A DNA stretch of 17,896 nucleotides from Actinomycetota bacterium (GTDB lineage Bacteria > Actinomycetota > Actinomycetes > S36-B12), in contig VGBQ01000031.1 of assembly GCA_016870425.1 (NCBI GenBank), positions 1-17,896 on the forward strand, read 5' to 3'. A program made the translations under genes and the position numbers. Shown in pieces: positions 15,801-17,896 of the stretch. Numbering within the stretch: the first letter of the stretch is position 1; each line of letters begins with the position of its first letter. The notes beneath the pieces are model-generated. The model searched no databases. It was given only the letters and a program-made list of their open reading frames with translations, and was not told the DNA's origin.

Positions 15801-16882
15801 TCCAGCAGACCGCGCGTCCACTCGGCCAAGGGGCTACTCACCGATCCGATGTAGCCGAAGGTCACAAGGACCACGCCCGCCAGCGCCAGCACGATGACGA
15901 AGGTGCGCTGCGGCATGCTCCTTAGCGACAGTCCCGCGAGGCCGAACGCCGCCACCATCGCCGTGTAGGCGATAACGATCGGCACACTTACGAGCAGCCA
16001 GCCGGCACTCCAGGTGGGCCCGTCCAGGTCGACGAGGTACCCGAGCCAGTGCTCCGTGCCCCGGACCGCCTGCGGCAGGCTCGCGAAGCGCGTCGTGACT
16101 GCTGCGTCCTCGATGTAGTCCAGAAAGGGTGGACTGACCGCGCGCAGGATCACCAGCGGGCCGATCCACCAGGCGCAGGCAAGGACAGTCGCCAGAGCCC
16201 ACCACGCGGCTAGGCGTCTGCGGCCCGGGCCACCCTCCCGCGTGAGCAGAAACAGGGCCGGGGGAATGCAGAGCACGAGCGTGGCCGCGGCATTGACTCC
16301 GCCCGCGAAGAGCAGCGCGACCCCCGCGAGCAGACCTCCTCGGGCAAGTCGACCGTCGCGCGCCGCGACCACCAGGGGCAGGAGGACCCACGGGGCGACC
16401 GCCATCGCCAGGGCCTCGCTGGAGATCGGCCCGATCGTGGCGATCATGCGGGGCGCCAGTGCGAAGGCCAGTGCCCCAATGAGGCGCGTGCCCGGCGTCC
16501 CCACGCCCAACGCGCGCGCAAGGAGAAACATCCCGAGGTACGCCGCGAAGAGCACGATGGCCCACCACAGCCTCTGCCAGAGCCACGCCGGCGCCCCGAT
16601 GAGGTCTCCCATCAGGAAATACGGGCCCATGGGAAACAGGTAGCCGTACCCCTGGTTCTGCACCTGCCCGCCGAAGCCCAGGGGCTCCCACAGATTGAGC
16701 GCACGTGCCAGCAGTCCCGCCGGGTTGACTGCGAGATCGAGCTTGGTGTCCGCGGCGATGCGTCCCGGATCCTGGGCGATCGCGAGGGCCGCGATTGCCA
16801 GTGCCACAGCCAGGTGGCGCCACCGCTCGACCATCCGGGACGACTTCGACCCCGGCGGGGGCGCCGGCTTCAGCGCACTCAT
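12725..16882 (-). CDS. aftD: AftD-like alpha-(1->3)-arabinofuranosyltransferase (DUF3367, GT-C)
   Basis: This 1385-residue protein matches M. tuberculosis AftD (about 1400 residues) in size and layout. AftD uses decaprenyl-phosphoryl-arabinose to add alpha-1,3 arabinose branches to arabinogalactan and lipoarabinomannan. The N-terminal GT-C domain has ADTKLDL with candidate catalytic Asp45, then NPAGLLARALNLW, QNQGYGYLFPMGPYFLMG (75-92) and QRLWWA, with helices to about residue 425. The outer region contains two discoidin/F5-8C-like carbohydrate-binding segments, about 730-835 (LDGDLFSAWWSA) and 945-1062 (IDRDLETAWIAD), and a beta-rich segment with NANPGWVATMDG (1188-1199). C-terminal helices lie at about 1234-1256, 1278-1302 and 1314-1357. 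It starts 1 bp after the methyltransferase stop. Residues from 1350 on are encoded opposite the acyltransferase 3' end. The substrate in this organism is inferred, since AftD homologs also occur in actinobacteria without mycolic acids. Confidence 0.93.
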   Translation of the reverse strand: MSALKPAPPPGSKSSRMVERWRHLAVALAIAALAIAQDPGRIAADTKLDLAVNPAGLLARALNLWEPLGFGGQVQNQGYGYLFPMGPYFLMGDLIGAPAWLWQRLWWAIVLFAAYLGMFLLARALGVGTPGTRLIGALAFALAPRMIATIGPISSEALAMAVAPWVLLPLVVAARDGRLARGGLLAGVALLFAGGVNAAATLVLCIPPALFLLTREGGPGRRRLAAWWALATVLACAWWIGPLVILRAVSPPFLDYIEDAAVTTRFASLPQAVRGTEHWLGYLVDLDGPTWSAGWLLVSVPIVIAYTAMVAAFGLAGLSLRSMPQRTFVIVLALAGVVLVTFGYIGSVSSPLAEWTRGLLDGPLVAFRNTHKFDPVLRMALALGLVHFVARAIAFARGREGWRVVPYAVSALAILGVAGTAFPAYIGQLAPRGSFVDVPDYWQEAVDFLDEGTADGGRALLVPGTSFGTYLWGTPRDEPIQALGSVPWVVRDAIPLAPPATIRMLDALQARFASGRSAPGLADQLAASGVRYLVIRNDLNTSGLRAPSPTVVHEALRGTLGLQLVADFGPLVGGQLDDGAVVDRGLSQPYRAIEVYEVEPFPGLVSVAPLARVPVVVGGPENIVDLRDAGLLDAAPALLDGDRTAGAVGPIIQTDGIARRESTPGRVDDNVSARLTADEDGVLGRRALDYTVFPDERAIAPARWSGDGRITASSSAADVDSPGGTRRSASPAAGLDGDLFSAWWSAEGGDEAPWWEVEWPNARALPALRIAIDLSMTAPRAEAIEVSTADGSAAYEIPSDGIVEVPASRTPTTYLRIGSADSPGDSLGIREVLGLPAERRTAVAPEPSRAPTVTALSAAVDGRPWCLHPPSAVICTDLIGRTGEEDGAIDRIAAVPASDPLPTTASAVPVPGGPLDALIRRADESTGALMTATASTSVVPDPEGGPRAAIDRDLETAWIADPSDDDPRLALDWRDERTVTGLRLRQRLGLPASRPLTAAVRFTSGETRSGRFDEAGVLLFDEPVRASSMVIRFPQVQEVFSVDPASVGGAILPVGVADLRILGAADLQPDPAADVAVDLPCGEGPAVAIGDALVNTTGRTTVRDLVQRLPVTFDACGPVRAQAADGGAARILATGGDRWSVRQVVLGATEAIDSSPQAPVEVLSWGPVTRSVRVPAREASTLLVVRENANPGWVATMDGRRLESARPDGWQQGWVLPAGAIGVVEMRMTLGPVYQASLLAGAICVIVLLGLAVVASRRSRGEIGAPVGEAHVPQGVQWTIVAVALVAAAGVWGAMATAVAWGAKQWLPAKARPAVPICVVALALVTGAILALGTWPWEYAGDSLAAALPVTLALALAASPDRDRRARDASPASPASYSSPPPGGG
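12813..12830. repeat. Three tandem copies of GCCAGC inside a convergent gene overlap
   Basis: The hexamer GCCAGC is repeated three times directly before the acyltransferase stop. On the plus strand it encodes the Pro-Ala tail of the acyltransferase. On the minus strand it encodes the Leu-Ala run in the last helix of the AftD-like protein. Slippage here would lengthen both proteins by two residues without changing frame. Confidence 0.7.
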
Positions 16883-16883
16883 G

Positions 16884-17672
16884 TCACGCCGGTCCCTTCC
16901 GCAGGACCAGCAGGATGTTCCAGCACGCCGCCTCCCGCACTACAGGTACGCGACTAATCCAGGTCAGGGATCGGGGAAGGTAGCGAGGCGCCAGCCCAAT
17001 GAGGTCGGCATCCCGGCGGCTGCGCGCCCAGGACACCCCCTCCGAGACGGTGGTGGCAAAGAGGCTTTCGCCGAAGACGTTCTTGGGCTCGTGGCCGTGA
17101 ACACGGCGGTACCGGTGCCTTGCCCTCTCCCCGCCCAGCACGTGCCAAGGGGATGTCTCATGGCCTCCCCAGGGCCCCCACCAAAGCGTGTAGGAGATCA
17201 CGACGGTGCCTCCCGCGCGCGTGACCCTCACCATCTCGTCGGCGGTTGCCCACGGGTCTCTCAGGTGCTCGAGCACGTTCGAGGAGTACGCCACGTCCAC
17301 ACTGCCGTCCCGGAAGGGAAGCGTCTCACCCCGGCCCAGCACGGTGCGCGGCCCTGGACTTCGTCCGTGGAGCCGCATCTCCCCCGCGTCGGCATCCAAG
17401 GCCACGTACGTCGCCCCCCGAGCCTCGAAGGCGTCTGCGAAGTAGCCGGGCCCACCACCGACATCGAGCAGCAGGCTCCCGTCCAGCCGGTGCCAACTGT
17501 TGACTTGCGCGGCCGAATCCCGGGCGAGATGGGTGTAGAAGCGATCGGGGTCGCTCTGCTCGCTCAGGAAGGCCCGGAACAGTCGTGCACTTCGACGCCA
17601 ACTGGCCCGGAACGCCTCGGGCGCGTGGGCGCGCTCAGCGGATGGGGCGGGCACCTGCCGACGGTACCCCAC
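16884..17672 (-). CDS. Class I SAM-dependent methyltransferase (Rv0224c-like)
   Basis: From GTG at 17672 this is 262 residues. The SAM-binding motif I is LLLDVGGGPGYFADAF (about 67-82), an acidic ALDAD follows (about 91-95), and the post-motif SNVLEHLRDPW (about 131-141) and GGTVVISYTLWWGPWGGHE segments match the methyltransferase 11 group. It closely resembles M. tuberculosis Rv0224c, as I recall that protein, including RFY near the N-terminus and HGHEPKN...GESLFA late in the chain. It probably methylates a glycan or lipid intermediate in envelope synthesis; the acceptor is unknown. The frame stays open to GTG at 17732, but that would overlap the divergent GT4 start. GTG at 17672 (GGAG 11 nt upstream) or 17654 is more likely. 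The stop lies 1 bp before the aftD-like ATG, so the two are probably cotranscribed. Confidence 0.85.
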   Translation of the reverse strand: MGYRRQVPAPSAERAHAPEAFRASWRRSARLFRAFLSEQSDPDRFYTHLARDSAAQVNSWHRLDGSLLLDVGGGPGYFADAFEARGATYVALDADAGEMRLHGRSPGPRTVLGRGETLPFRDGSVDVAYSSNVLEHLRDPWATADEMVRVTRAGGTVVISYTLWWGPWGGHETSPWHVLGGERARHRYRRVHGHEPKNVFGESLFATTVSEGVSWARSRRDADLIGLAPRYLPRSLTWISRVPVVREAACWNILLVLRKGPA

Positions 17673-17726
17673 GACGTCTGCCGCTCCGGCCTGCGACGGC
17701 TGCGGCCCGGCCGTTACGGTGAGGCC
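17673..17726. promoter_or_regulatory. Short divergent control region, methyltransferase/GT4
   Basis: If the methyltransferase starts at 17672, 54 bp separate two divergent genes, so their promoters must overlap each other or the coding ends. No convincing -10/-35 pair could be read. GGTGAGG lies 2 nt before the GT4 GTG, close for a Shine-Dalgarno. Confidence 0.3.
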
Positions 17727-17896
17727 GTGCACATCGTCGTCCTCAACTGGCGCGACACCACCAACCCCGAGGGCGGCGGCTCAGAGGTCTACATCGAGGA
17801 GCTCGCCCGCCGCTGGGCCCGCGACGGCCACCGAGTCACGCTCGTGTGCGCCGCGCACGGCCGCGCACCCTCGCTAGAGGAGCGTCACGGGATCCG
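17727..17896 (+). CDS. GT4-type glycosyltransferase (partial, N-terminus only)
   Basis: From GTG at 17727 the plus strand encodes 56 residues to the window edge. The start MHIVVLNWRDTTNPEGGG is followed by SEVYIEELARRWARDGHRVTLVCAA. This is the N-terminal Rossmann half of a GT-B, family 4 glycosyltransferase, with the Gly-rich acceptor-side loop and the GHxVTLV strand. It strongly resembles M. tuberculosis Rv0225, which also sits divergently next to a methyltransferase. It would act at the inner membrane face using a nucleotide-sugar donor; the EX7E donor site lies outside the window. No in-frame start lies just upstream. Confidence 0.85.
   Translation, partial: MHIVVLNWRDTTNPEGGGSEVYIEELARRWARDGHRVTLVCAAHGRAPSLEERHGI

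Noticed and set aside
15834..16823. Long minus-strand frame inside the AftD-like gene
   Set aside because: It is a shadow of the GT-C coding region, which carries the recognised DTKLD and YGYLFP motifs in the other frame.
1..17896. CRISPR arrays, insertion sequences, tRNA or rRNA genes, prophage
   Set aside because: No spaced direct repeats, transposase motifs, terminal inverted repeats or RNA gene signatures were seen on either strand; almost all sequence is accounted for by genes.

Overview
This is a high-GC window, tightly packed with genes and with few gaps. It comes from an actinobacterium. The block rpsA-coaE-uvrB-terC on the minus strand is a typical actinobacterial housekeeping order. 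RpsA has the four-S1-domain form with a long acidic tail, and UvrB begins like Streptomyces UvrB. The second half encodes envelope proteins of actinobacterial type: DUF3068, an AftD-like arabinofuranosyltransferase, an acyltransferase, a methyltransferase and a GT4 glycosyltransferase. No rRNA, tRNA, CRISPR array, insertion sequence or phage gene was seen.

Layout. Positions 1-4859 (minus strand, read right to left) hold a compact operon: rpsA (ribosomal protein S1), coaE (dephospho-CoA kinase), uvrB (excision repair) and the N-terminal 242 residues of a TerC-family membrane protein, with the uvrB stop and terC start sharing ATGA. Positions 4860-5048 form a 189-bp spacer with a probable rpsA promoter and weak inverted repeats. 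Positions 5049-6032 (minus) encode a DUF3068 membrane-anchored protein. A 127-bp divergent region follows.

Positions 6160-12834 (plus) form a four-gene operon in which every junction is a 4-bp ATGA or GTGA overlap. Three consecutive ~600-residue polytopic membrane proteins are paralogs of each other and look like GT-C glycosyltransferases; a family 3 acyltransferase follows. Positions 12725-16882 (minus) encode a 1385-residue AftD homolog whose 3' end overlaps the acyltransferase gene tail to tail by 110 bp. It lies 1 bp downstream of a SAM-dependent methyltransferase (16884-about 17672). A GT4 glycosyltransferase starts divergently at 17727 and runs off the window.

How the genes may work together (inference). 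The envelope genes match the kinds of protein found in the Mycobacterium tuberculosis Rv0224c-Rv0228 and Rv0236c neighbourhoods, as I remember them: methyltransferase, GT4, membrane protein, DUF3068, acyltransferase and AftD. The likely job is assembly and acyl decoration of an arabinose-containing or related surface glycan. Here the central part has become a tandem trio of GT-C-like paralogs. Two keep an Asp-Asp motif at identical positions (52-53), and the first has Gly-Asp instead. All three end in a shared extracytoplasmic domain with a conserved cysteine pair. I do not recognise a named family for this trio, and it is the most interesting part of the window.
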